From Senecio squalidus (taxonomy: Eukaryota; Streptophyta; Magnoliopsida; Asterales; Asteraceae), in assembly GCA_910822075.1 (NCBI GenBank), contig CAJVGC010000432.1:52292614-52356613 (forward strand): 64,000 nucleotides of DNA, in the 5' to 3' direction. The stretch's first letter is position 1. Each line of letters begins with the position of its first letter. This document shows, one piece after another, positions 32,480 to 43,949 of this stretch. Under the pieces are notes generated by a model. It saw only the letters and a program-made list of their open reading frames with translations. It did no database searches and had not been told where the DNA came from. The position numbers were made by a program, and so were the translations under genes.

Positions 32480-33759
32480 ATTCCTTTCCATTTTAGGAGG
32501 GTGAAGCTAGTTTTAAAAATGACAATAAACAATCTATTAAGATCAGTTATGCATAATTTATATGTCAATATGTTAAGAATATAATAGATAATATGTCCTC
32601 TATATTTCATTTTGGGACATATCACAACGACATATAGAAACATGTATAATAACAAGTCTAGACACTTACTTATTAGACATATGACTTACAATATTTGTCG
32701 GCTTATTAAAAATGTTGTGAGTGTGATATATGTGGACTTTGGTATATCAAAACGGTTGATTAGCAATTGCTTGGTATAACTATTAATAACTATATAATCC
32801 GTTATATTCAAGCACGTTTTAATTTGTTCTCTTGAGAATACAGAAATTTTCAAAACTTCCTATGTATTTCGATTATATTATGTTGCCTTACAATCTGATT
32901 GCATCTCTTGAATAATCCCCTAATTGATTCAAATAGATTATCCAAACAACCATACCCTTTCTATACATTTTGCTTTCACAATATATAAATGTGTTTCGAA
33001 GTTTAAGTTTATATTTGGGTTTTCTTGAAACACTTTATGTTAGAAAAAAAATATTTTTAGTGAAATATTTAAAATTAAAAAAACAAATTAAACGTGTGTT
33101 ATCGTAGTTTTATGTATAAAAATCAATTACCGTTATAGCTAAGGATACCCTAATTGTGTAACCCTTGATTACTTGCAACGCAAGGTTTAATTAGTTTCCT
33201 TATTCAAATACTATTCGATCTCCATATAACTCACAGATACTTATCTTAATCCCATTATAAATACAGCTCGATCGTTTCGCTTCTTTTATTACTTTACTTC
33301 TTTACCCTCATAACACACACAACACACCAAGAAATCAATTGCAGCCATGAGTTTAGAGATGAAGAAAACCAACGAAAGACCACGAGAAAACTCGACTTTT
33401 CTCGACACTCATGATCATCAACATCGTGGGTACGAATGTAAAACATGCGGAAAAAGATTTGCTACTTATCAAGCGCTAGGCGGTCATCAAGGAATTCATA
33501 AAAAGATTAAGTTCGGTGATGAGAATGATGCGTGTTGGCTAACCCTAAATATCGTTGCTCCAGTGTATTCGGAGTTGCATCGATGCAAGTTGTGTAAGAA
33601 AGGGTTTGGTACTGGGCAGGCGTTGGGCGGACACATGACACTTCACAGACTCGAAAAAGATTTGATTTTGGCAGCGAAAGAATGGCGATTATGGTTTTGA
33701 TCACTATGATACAACTAGCTAGGGTTTGATTTACAAGAATGTGTTTGGAGGGAACAGAA
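32480..33759 (+). repeat. Tandem unit 3, cut by an assembly gap
   Basis: It follows units 1 and 2 through the zinc-finger gene and stops at the N run, about 1.28 kb into the 2.51-kb unit. Confidence 0.92.
33347..33700 (+). CDS. C2H2 zinc-finger protein (ZAT-like), copy 3, 117 aa
   Basis: The protein is identical to copies 1 and 2, with TATA box at 33256-33263. It lies 59 bp before the assembly gap, so its 3' flank cannot be checked. The two QALGGH fingers are intact. Confidence 0.85.
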   Translation: MSLEMKKTNERPRENSTFLDTHDHQHRGYECKTCGKRFATYQALGGHQGIHKKIKFGDENDACWLTLNIVAPVYSELHRCKLCKKGFGTGQALGGHMTLHRLEKDLILAAKEWRLWF

Positions 33760-33859
33760 NNNNNNNNNNNNNNNNNNNNNNNNNNNNNNNNNNNNNNNNN
33801 NNNNNNNNNNNNNNNNNNNNNNNNNNNNNNNNNNNNNNNNNNNNNNNNNNNNNNNNNNN
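33760..33859. other. Assembly gap (100 N)
   Basis: Exactly 100 N, the usual placeholder for a gap of unknown size. It falls within tandem unit 3, where collapse of further units is likely. Confidence 0.98.
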
Positions 33860-35655
33860 TTTCCAAATCACTTACTTGTTTAGCCAAAAGTTTGTTCTTT
33901 TTCTGAAAACAGTTTTTCCTTTCCCTTAACAATTTTGTTTTTACGAAGTTCATTCCACAAGTTGTTATTTCTTGGCTAAGGTCATTTACTCTCGTTTATC
34001 TAAAACAAAACAGTTTGAACAGGAAGTTACGACAGTTCAGATTGTACCATTTGATGACTCAGTAGTTCCTGCCATCATTGCGAACTCCCTTTTAGGCACT
34101 GGTGATTCTGATTCTGTTGAAGATTCTTCAGATGATCTTTCAGATGTAACCGACTCCTCCCATCACTTTCTTCATTCAGATTAAGAATCTTTACGACATT
34201 TACCTCGAGCATCAGATGGATTGGTTTCAATTTTGAATTCCCCAATCAAGCCTTCGTCAGCTTGAAAAACTAAGCCTTAACGTCTGAATTCTCAGTACCA
34301 GTATAAGCATTCGTGCCAGTCGTCACCAAAGCTGTATTCTTGTTTGTCTCAGGAGCGTTTCTGTTCATATTCCTGTTTTGCTGATCTCTGAATGGATTCT
34401 GAACTGTTCTTGGCTGTTTTGGCTTTTCACAGTTAGCAAAATGACCCTATCTGTCCACAGTTGTGACAAGTAATTGCTGACATGTCGAAGCCATACTTAG
34501 TTTCCTTGTTTGCTCCGATTGGGTTACCAGTCTTTTTCACATACTCTTTAGCCCTTCTGCACGAGATTAGCGAAACCCCACATAATGTCGATTCGTTCCA
34601 TCTCATCACGATTCAATCTGCTCGTAATCCTCTCCAGTTAAATGTACATTTCCAATTTTACCCTGCAACAGTTGGTCATAAGATCCAACTAAAGCACTCA
34701 GCATAGCCATGTCTTCATTTACGCTCTCCACATTTCCTTTATGAAAAATGCTCGACTTTTAAACTTGTAAACGCTGATTCTGAACTTGCTTGAGCTTGAG
34801 ACTTCTGAACCGGAGTACTTGACTTGAACTTGAGTGTGAACATCCCAAATGTCCAGTCTGATTTGAGGTGTTTGCAGAGAATGCTGTCTTAAGTGGAGCA
34901 TGAGTAGGAGTGGCTGCTGGTGGATCAGCATAATAATGAGGGATCTTGAGTGTGTCCCTTCTTTGAGCACGAAACTTGTCATCCTGCTCCTTCTCTCTTA
35001 GCTTAGTAAAGAGATCATTTAAAGTTGTGCGAGCAAGATAGCCACTTTCTTTAGCATTTCAATATACCCATTCCAGCTGTCTGGTTAGAGCGTCCGCAAA
35101 ACATGTACTCTTTCTGCACCAGTTGTCCTCTACCGAAATCTCCGTTCATCTCACTAATCAAGTGCTGAAAGCGTATGATAAGATTGAATAGGACTCTCCA
35201 TGTAAACAAGTAAAGTTGTCGAATTCCTTTTTCAGTGCCCTTCCCTTCATAGATTTTAGCTTGTTGTTTCCCTCACAGTCTAACTCAAGAGCATCCCATA
35301 ACTGCTTCGATAGCTTGTGTGTTCGGTATTGATGAAACACATTTCTAGGAATAGCTTGACACAAATAAGAATAAGCCTTTTTTCTCTATATCATAAAGCT
35401 TCCTTTGTTCATCTGTATATCTATGAACGGCAATTAAAATCTCCATTTTCACTAACTGGTGCGTTAAATCCATTTTGAATCATGTCCCACATTTTTGAGT
35501 CCAATCCTTGGATGTGAATTTCGAATCGAGGTTTCCAGTGTGGATAATCTTCCATAGTGATGAGTTTTGGGACCTTGTTAATGCTTCCAGTTCAGCGTCA
35601 TTGATTATCATGTCAGACATCTTAGTATTCGAACTTGCCATTGCGTATTCCATTT
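33860..35655 (-). pseudogene. Copia-2 gag remnant
   Basis: Reading the minus strand from about 35655 gives a decayed copia gag: an N-terminus with an LWKI-like stretch, then AIPRNVFHQYR, LSKQLWDALE and LKKEFDNFTCLHGE (35158-35364), then a damaged zinc knuckle CHNCGQIG near 34440-34475, and a KNKLLAKQVSDLE coiled-coil piece at the gap edge. Stops and frameshifts are frequent. The protease region expected next (to the left) is not here but appears as the fragment at the end of each tandem unit. Confidence 0.75.
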
Positions 35656-36183
35656 AAAATTTTAATTTAAAACAGTGTTCTGGTTCGTGCGAATGAAGTG
35701 CTGTGATACGTACGAATGAGAGTGAATCGTACGAATGAAACAGAAAAACTAAGTTCTATACGAATGAGTGATTCGTACGGATGAACTAACAGGTTCGCAC
35801 GAATAAGAATTTTGGTTCGTACGAAGGAAACCTATTCGTACGAATGAACTAAACTTTAAACTTTTCACTCAAAAACTTGATTCGCACGGATTAAATCCTA
35901 TTCGTGCGAATGATGACCTTGGTTCGCACGGATGAGAACTTGATTCGTATGCGCCCGTGAAAAATTAGGGTTTTTTCAAAAACTCGATCTACAGGTCGAT
36001 TTTCTAAACCAAATGATTTCTATTTGCCCAGATCTTAATCTTATGACTCAGGAAACGTTCTAAGACAACAAAAACAAGGTTTTTAACGTAAAATACCAAA
36101 CTTTAAGAAACAATCAAAAACGAAAAATCTTAAGAGTCGCTAGAAGAACGTTGATTTCTACAACCAACGCTCTGATACCACTT
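35656..36183 (-). mobile_element. Copia-2 leader with palindromic motif array and PBS
   Basis: Between the gag start and the LTR are about a dozen TTCGTACGAATGA-like words (TTCGTACGAA is a perfect palindrome). The reversed PBS GCTCTGATACCA is at 36169-36180, three bases from the LTR. Confidence 0.8.
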
Positions 36184-36735
36184 TGTTGGGGCTGTATGGA
36201 TCTTATAGTCAACGTTATACCTATAACCTAGCGGAAATAAGCTATAGATGATCTAGCGAATATGTAACCGTCGGAAACTAAATCAAACCAATGCGTATTG
36301 ATAAGATCGGACCTAAGGAAGACTATTCGGATGATTGTTTAGACTTTACTAAACGTTTGGGATCTTAGAAAACACTTGGGCAGCACTTCGGCACGAATGA
36401 ACAATAACCAAAAACCTTCCCCGAATGCTGAAACCCTAAGCTGTATATATAGGCCCAGCTATTCATTCGTACGAATGAGAATTCATTCGTACGAATGGCT
36501 TTCTATTCGTGCGAACCACATCTGGTTCGTACGAATGAAACCTTCATTCGCACGGATTCATCCTTATCCGTGCGAATGAGTTTTGAATATCATTTAAACA
36601 TCACAAAACACATATTCGATTAATTCATAACGAATATTCAATACCGATATTCAAACACACAATACAAAGACTGATATAAAACGTTAATTACATACGAATC
36701 TTAGTAACTACATAAATGCACCTACATGAATGGAC
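36184..36735 (-). mobile_element. Copia-2 5' LTR (outer end uncertain)
   Basis: It starts TGTTGGGGCTG next to the PBS. It contains seven more ATTCGTACGAATG-type words at about 36466-36580, close to a TATATATAGG-type promoter element. The outer boundary is not clear because the other LTR and TSD are missing; 36735 is an estimate. Confidence 0.65.
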
Positions 36736-36964
36736 ACTATTTTTTTAATTAGTACGTATATGGTACAAATCAAGAGTTGTTTGATTTACAAAGTTTTATT
36801 TGTAAGGAATTGGATTTCGATTGAAACGCGATTATCGAATTGCAACATCTCTTAGTTAAATTCTATTCTGATTTCGTGTTTGTTTTGTTGATAAATATTT
36901 GGAAATTCTTTGTGTTGCTATGATCGAGTTCCTGATGATAGTACTAACTGATATTACGGATGAC

Positions 36965-38444
36965 TGTTGGATAATCTTGATTAGTTAATGGGTCATGTTG
37001 CATTTATTTACCTAGTCATTGGGAAAGAAGTAGTGGTGTCTCATGTTTAGAAAAGAAGTGGTCATATTCCGCACTAGTTTAGCATGAAAATAGGAGTTAG
37101 TGGGTCATATATTAAGTTAGTGTGTTTAGTTCCTATAAATATGTATGAGTTTATTAATGAATAATAACATCAAGAAGGAAAATGTAGTCGTATGTGTGTC
37201 TTGTTTCTTTTGCTCCATGATCACCAAACCAACAATTGGTATCAGAGCTTAGTTCGATCGGGTTTAAGAGATGGTTAAGAAAGGGAGATCATACCTGGTT
37301 CGGATCAAGAAAGAGATGACTGATTGCAAACCTATGCAATCACGTCAAGTGGAAGAAAGAAGTGTTGATTCAAATCAACAAAGAAAGAACAAGAAAGTAA
37401 GCTTATCAAGATCAGCAAGAAAGGAAGAAGAGGCGTCACCAAAAGAAAGAAAGAATGAAAGAGGCCGGTGTCGCTTCGTAAGAAAGAAAGAAGGCCTCAA
37501 AAGAAAGAAAGAAAGAAGTCAGTGGTACTGCAAGTAAGAAAGAAAGTAGCATACCACAAGAAAGTAAGAAAGAAAGCAAGAAAAAAAAAGGTCTCAGAAG
37601 AAAGAAAGACACCTAGACCGTGTAAGCTAGAGACCGGAAGCTTACATCAAACTAGACTGTGGCCGGAAAGTGTGTTCCATCAAAGACCGAAAAGACCGAG
37701 AACTTGTAAACCAAGACCGGAGGTTTGCACCAAGACCGAGAAGACCGAGATAGCCGCAAAAGGACCGGGTGGCATCTAGACCGAGAAAGAAAAGACCGAA
37801 GATCGAAAGAGATAACCATGACCGACGGGTTGTCTAGACCGAAGCTTTATAAGCTGAAGACGGAATTGTTGAATCAAATGACCGAAGATTCACAAAAGAC
37901 TGACAAAGTTGATCATGTGTGATGATCACAATAAAGCAAGGCCGATCACATTTCGTGATCAAAAGCAGCAAGAATTTACAGCATGTTAGTAAGCAAGAAA
38001 CGATAAGCAAGAAAGCAAGTAGTATGAACCGGGTCACGTGTGACTTGTAGCAAGTAGCAAGACCAGACCTTATGGTTTAAATAGCAAGTTAGAAAGCAAG
38101 AAATGGAAGAAATCGAGTGAAGCCAAAGACAGTATGACAATCCGGGTCAAGATCATCAAGATTATGGGGGTGAATGTTGGATAATCTTGATTAGTTAATG
38201 GGTCATGTTGCATTTATTTACCTAGTCATTGGGAAAGAAGTAGTGGTGTCTCATGTTTAGAAAAGAAGTGGTCATATTCCGCACTAGTTTAGCATGAAAA
38301 TAGGAGTTAGTGGGTCATATATTAAGTTAGTGTGTTTAGTTCCTATAAATATGTATGAGTTTATTAATGAATAATAACATCAAGAAGGAAAATGTAGTCG
38401 TATGTGTGTCTTGTTTCTTTTGCTCCATGATCACCAAACCAACA
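36965..38444 (+). mobile_element. Small non-autonomous LTR element (1480 bp, TRIM-like)
   Basis: Two 270-bp LTRs (36965-37234 and 38175-38444), identical by eye and with TGTTGG...CCAACA ends, are flanked by the TSD ATGAC (36960-36964 and 38445-38449). The PBS TGGTATCAGAGC is at 37237-37248 and the PPT ATTATGGGGGTGAA ends at 38174. The 940-bp interior has no gag or pol motif. It is very rich in AAGAAAG and GACCGA words. A frame of 88 aa (37271-37537) starts with MVKKGRS, but its Lys/Arg-rich, low-complexity make-up gives no reason to call it a gene. Confidence 0.92.
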
Positions 38445-39897
38445 ATGACAATTACTCTCTAACGATTACTCCTCGATCCTTTCAATATCATCTATGTAAT
38501 AATTAAACTGTAAAGTGTTGGAACAAATTTGAAGTTCGTACAATTTGTCATCCATTAAACACATGTATGTTATTAGGACCGATTTTCAATCTTTATGTGA
38601 TAAATAATTTCAAAATTTTGTTACTTTTACCTACTACCGGTTGTGTTGTAGTGCTGATTATATGACAGAGTTCACATATGAACATAATATAGTGCACCGT
38701 ATTCATTCTATTGGATTAATGGCAAAGAAAATGAGAAATAATAGTGTCACTCTAGTATAGTTTTTTGTGCTTTGATTGTTTGATTCTACCAATAAACTGC
38801 TGGGTTTTGATGTATAATAGTAATTATTAGATGATTTTTTGTTAATCGTTTCGCACTAGCATACTTAACTATTAAATGTCCTCCTTTTTTGAGAAAATAA
38901 TAATTTTGAGTTTTTGATTGGTATTTGATCATGGTTAGATTCGTTTTAAATCGAATAATATAAAGCTCATAATCAAATTGTCAAATGTTAAAGTCTTTAA
39001 GCTCCCGATAATTATACACCATGTCTCGGTTTATAGGTATTCAGCACAAGATAATAAGTGAAAAATTCATGCAGTCAGAGAAACCTTTAGATCGTTCATT
39101 GACATGTTTGTTTTTGTTGTTGATGTTTGTGCTAACAAAGAAGAAAATCTAGCTCCCAAGTTCTTATACTGTCTATAACGTGCAGCAAAATTCCACATAA
39201 ATGTTGCAAACGCATTAGGAATTACATATCCTAAGCAAGAATGAAGTTATCAAATACTTGTACTCAAGATGTTGGATAAAGAGAACTTCAATTAAATCTA
39301 TCACGATAACACAACCTGTTACATAATTCAGAAGATCACCACACCACAGTAGTCGATCTGTATTTGACATTAATACTATAATCCGCATATAGGCAAGTAC
39401 GGCGGATTCCTGGAATAAGCAACAAAAAGATATGTATAAGTTATGCAAATTCATCAGGCACACGATTTGAAAATTACCCTGCATTTGTCCAATTGTGAGA
39501 GCCCTGTTACAGAAAAGAGCATAATATCTCAGTGCAATAGAGTACGGAAAAATTCCAACAATTCTGGTCCTTCAAATATACCATAGCCACACTTACAAAT
39601 TATAAGAAAATAATAAAATAAATCAGTTGCAAGAACCTTTCAAGTCTATCTGTTCCAGCTAAAAGCCAAAGCTTTATGACAGTAGATGATAGAAATTTTT
39701 CCGAGAATGTTCGATTTCTTCCAATCGTGCTCAGGGACGATAAATGAACATACATAAACAGCTACATCGGTTAACTTTTAAAAATAAAAAAATTACAAAT
39801 AAAGCAGAATAAAGAAATAAAGAGAGAAAGGTACGGATAATTTACAAGACTCAATCTGTATGTTTCAAAATATTAAAGAGACTAAATTAAAAGATAC
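38445..39897 (-). other. Possible remnant of a multi-exon host gene, unrecognised
   Basis: Mostly AT-rich. On the minus strand, exon-like stretches with splice-like borders occur: about 39640-39720 (TFSEKFLSSTVIKLWLLAGT), 39482-39510 (after TTTCTGTAACAG, reading ALTIGQMQ, followed by GGGTAATTT) and 39310-39410 (after TTGCTTATTCCAG, reading SAVLAYMRIIVLMSNTDRLL). No start or full reading frame can be assembled and I do not recognise the family. The segment 38445-39000 shows nothing. Confidence 0.35.
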
Positions 39898-41249
39898 TAT
39901 AGCTATACAACTAGAGTCATATTGTCAAACAATACATGGCAGATCACATAGTAAATAATAAATCGGATTTATAGGGTTTATGTATTGTAATGTAATGAAT
40001 TAGGGTTTAGGGTTTATCTTTTATTTATAGGTTTTCAAATCTAAGAGTTTGAGTTATATTACAATAAGGAAACCTCCTTATTTACATAATAAACCCTCAA
40101 TTTAATAAATATTTACACTTAACCATTAAGTAATATTTAATAAATAAATTAAACTTGTAGTCGTGTCTAAATGTCGATGTGTGCGCTCCCGTAGGCTCAC
40201 ACATTTACGGACACACATTTGTTAAAACTATTCAAATACCAACAGCTCTCACTTTTGAATAATTTTCAAACAAACGTGATAACATTGATTAATGTCTAGC
40301 AACATATCAATGCTCCCATAAATGCACGAGTAAGTTTCTCCAAAACTCACTGTGAGTCTATATTCGGTTCATATCCTTTTGTTACAGATACTTAGTTAAA
40401 ATCTTTTGATGGATCAAAATCATTCCATTTTAACTACTGTTTCTCATTTCGCGAATCACTTAAAGATTACCAAATACTATCGAGACACATCTGGATTTAT
40501 TTGGGTTCGGCCGAACATACATCTTAAGTATTCATGAGTGGCCCAGTTTGTATCTAACTTCAGTTTTCACCGAAGGAACAAATCCTATCTTGACTACAAT
40601 TGTTAATCATCGTATTTCGCAACATTACCAAAAATAGCCTTTATAACACCCTTATTCAGGAGTGCGTTTGACTAGAATCAAATAATGCACTACGTACATG
40701 ATTATCAACCTTGCATCTCAAGTCAAAGGACAATAAACCTTATGAATTATACTTAATGACAAGGATCCATAAGTACTAATTTATGTGGGATAATCCAGTG
40801 TTCATCTCCATGTACACCATCCGGGTTAGTGAGCCAGGCTGACTACTCAGATATTGTCTTAATTCAATTATGCTCCCACATAATCAAACGACAACGGATA
40901 TTTAGAAAAATATTTAAACATAAATATAAATCAAGGATTAAAACATGAAATATTGGATAACAATTATATAAGAAATGAAAGCACATATCCTCAATATTAT
41001 TCATTCTAAATAAAATTGTTTATACATCCATATGTCCAAATACTAAATCAATCACAGATTACATGAAACAACTAGATAAACGAAGTCCTATTCCCTCAAC
41101 CAAGTGAGTTAGGATCGTTTTAACCTGATCCTTTGATCAGTTAAGTTGTTATCTGTGTGAACTTTGAGTACTTGAATTTCACCACTCGATTCTCTTAAGA
41201 ATATAGTGAAATCCCTCTGAAAGTGTTTAACTCCCTAATGAACCCTTAG

Positions 41250-43400
41250 GTTCATTGGCTATGATGATTGCACCAGCATTGTTGCAATACATATCCAAAA
41301 GAGTCTTGGCTCTGGGAACACTACCAAGTCCAGAAATAAATTTCCAGATCTAAACAGCTTCCATATGCATCTCTAAAAGATACAATGTACTCAGATTCTG
41401 TTGTAGAGATGGTTGTTTATGAAATCCAGCATCACAATATCCAATATTGGCCTCATGATTTCCACCATATACAAGAACCATATTTTAAGTATCCCTAAGG
41501 TATTTAAGTATGTTCTTTATCAGCAATCCAGTATCTTTCGCCTGGATTCTGTTGAAACTTGTTAACAATGTTCTGTGCAAAAGCCACATCAGGCCTTGTG
41601 CATCTCATCACATACAAAATATATCCTTTTGCCTAAGCATAAGGTATCATTTGTATGCGCTACACTTCTTGAGGTGTAAGAGCACTATCCTTGATGTTTG
41701 AGATTAAGTCTATATTTCATTGATAAATTTCCATGTTTGGAATTTTCTATACTAACTGCTTAAGTATATCATCAATGTAAGCTTTTTGACTTAACTCAAT
41801 TAACCGCTTAGATCTATCTCTCAAGATCTTGATTCCCAAATCAATACTGCTTCTCCTCAGTCTTTCATGGCAAAACATTTTCCAATATGAGATTTAACAT
41901 CTTCAAACATTGGAACACTGTTTCCCATTAGCTATATGTCATCTACATATAAGACTAAGAAAGTAACATTACTCCCACTGAATTTTTGATACACACATGG
42001 CTTATCGAAATTCTGAACAAAATCAACCTTTTGATTTCTTCATCAAATCTTTTATTCCAACTTCTTGATGCTTGCTTAAGTCCATAAATGAACTTCTTTA
42101 GCTTGCATACTTGTTGGAATGTAATGGATCAATAAAACCTTCGGTTCATTCATATAGACGTCATCGTCTATATAACCATTTAGAAAGGTTGTCTTGACAT
42201 TCATTTGCCATATCTCATAGTCATAGAACGCTGCTATGGCTAAGAGAATTCTAATAGCTCTTATGTCTGCCATTGGGGAAAAGGTTTCCTCATAATCTCT
42301 ACCATAGACTTGAGTAAATCCTTTTGCCACGAGACGAGCTTTATAGATGTGTATTTTCCCATCCATGTATGTTCTTTATCTTTAAAAAGAAACATTTTCA
42401 ATCGATAGTCTTGGCATTTGGAGTTTTATATACCAAATTCCAAACTTCGTTTGCATTCATGGATTGAATCTCCAAATTCGCAGCTTGAAGTCATTTATCA
42501 GTGTCCGAACCTGATAATAACTTTCAAGTTTCGAGGTTCATTAAGATCCCCTTATACGTCACCATCCTCTAGATTAACTTTTAAGTTCAACCTAGAAGGT
42601 GCACGTATAGTCCTTTCGGACCTACGAATTGGAGCATCAACAATTTGTTGTTGAGACTGAACTTGTGGCTCAATCACAACTTGAGTCGGACTAGATTGAG
42701 GAATAACCTGAGGCTCAACTCTATCCCCCCCGAATTGTTGATCACCAGTGTGAGTAGAAGGTGATGTATCTCCCTCTTGAACCTTGTCAAGTTCTACAAC
42801 CCTCCCACTGTTTCCTTGTCCGATAAGCCGTGTTTCGAAAAACTCGGAATATCGTGCAACTTGAACAGTTTGTTGGAATCATATTGAGAATGCATAAAGC
42901 AGACTCTAGAGCATAATCCTAAAAGATAATGGCAATATATTAAGGTTCATCATTGATCATACCCTGCCAAGCAAGGTTCGATTTCTCCTCTCCGATACAC
43001 CATTGTGTTGTGGAGTATAGGAAGGAGTAAGCAATTGGACAATTCCACATGCTTTGAGATGATCCTTAATATTTAGGCTTAAGTACTCACCACCACAATC
43101 CGATCAAAGGATCTCGATGGTTTTGCCGAGTTGATTTTCTACTTTCGTTTTGAAACACTTTGAATGTTTCAACCACCTTATGTTTATGTTTAAGCAAGTT
43201 AAACATAACCATAACTGTTGAAATTATCCATAAATGTAACGAAATAGTTAGCACTTTTCTTTGACACATGTCTAAAGGGATCGCATACATCAGTATGTAT
43301 GATTCCTAAAAGACCAGTTGCCCTTTTCGTCTCATTCAGAAAAGGTTTCCTTGTCATTTTGCCCGACACACACAAGATTCGCATTTATCAAATAAAATAT
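41250..43400 (-). pseudogene. Copia-3 pol remnants: integrase, RT, RNase H
   Basis: Integrase is seen as LLGIIHTDVCDPF and YFVTFMDN (43199-43384). RT is seen as YKARLVAKGFTQVYGRDYEE and WQMNVKTTFLNGYIDDDVYM (42076-42366). RNase H shows CTRPDVAF-like and TTESEYI-like stretches (41640-41390). Each piece is in a different frame, with stops between. The order is the Ty1/copia order, with integrase before RT. Confidence 0.8.
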
Positions 43401-43949
43401 CATGAGACTTTAAAAGCTGTGAAGCCTTTTAATGCAATACTTGTATATGTGCGCAATACAACAATGTCATAAATAGGTTGAGTCCAAGTTGGACTTAACA
43501 TATTTAGTGCTAATAATAATAGAATTATAAGTTAAAGAAAAATGAGCATGCAAATCTATTTCAAAAATGTCATTCATATCAATTGCATTAATATAATGAA
43601 CATTTTGAATAAGAAATGCAAATTCATTATTCTATAAAACATAAACTGAAACATTCCCCCCTAAAATAAGCAAATGCATAACACAATTGTCTAATACAAT
43701 TATTATGCCTTAGGGTAAATGTAAGTTGCAACTTATCATGGTTTCTATGACTGTACGTACGACATAGCCTACATACAATTTTAGAGATCCATTCTTTCAG
43801 TTTTCTCTTTGCTCTAAATCCTCATAAGGTAACACAAATATGAGTACTACAACCAGTGTCATATACTCACGTATTTATTTTTAGAGAAAGAATATAATTC
43901 TATAAGTGAAGATTCCTGAAGATCCGGCGTTGCCGACTCTCTTCTTGTC

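Noticed and set aside
33507..33953. 148-aa ORF spanning the gap
   Set aside because: It includes unknown residues from the 100 N and joins antisense zinc-finger frame to a copia gag piece.
37271..37779. Lys/Arg-rich ORFs (88 and 103 aa) in the small LTR element
   Set aside because: Low-complexity translations of AAGAAAG repeats in two overlapping frames, with no family resemblance.
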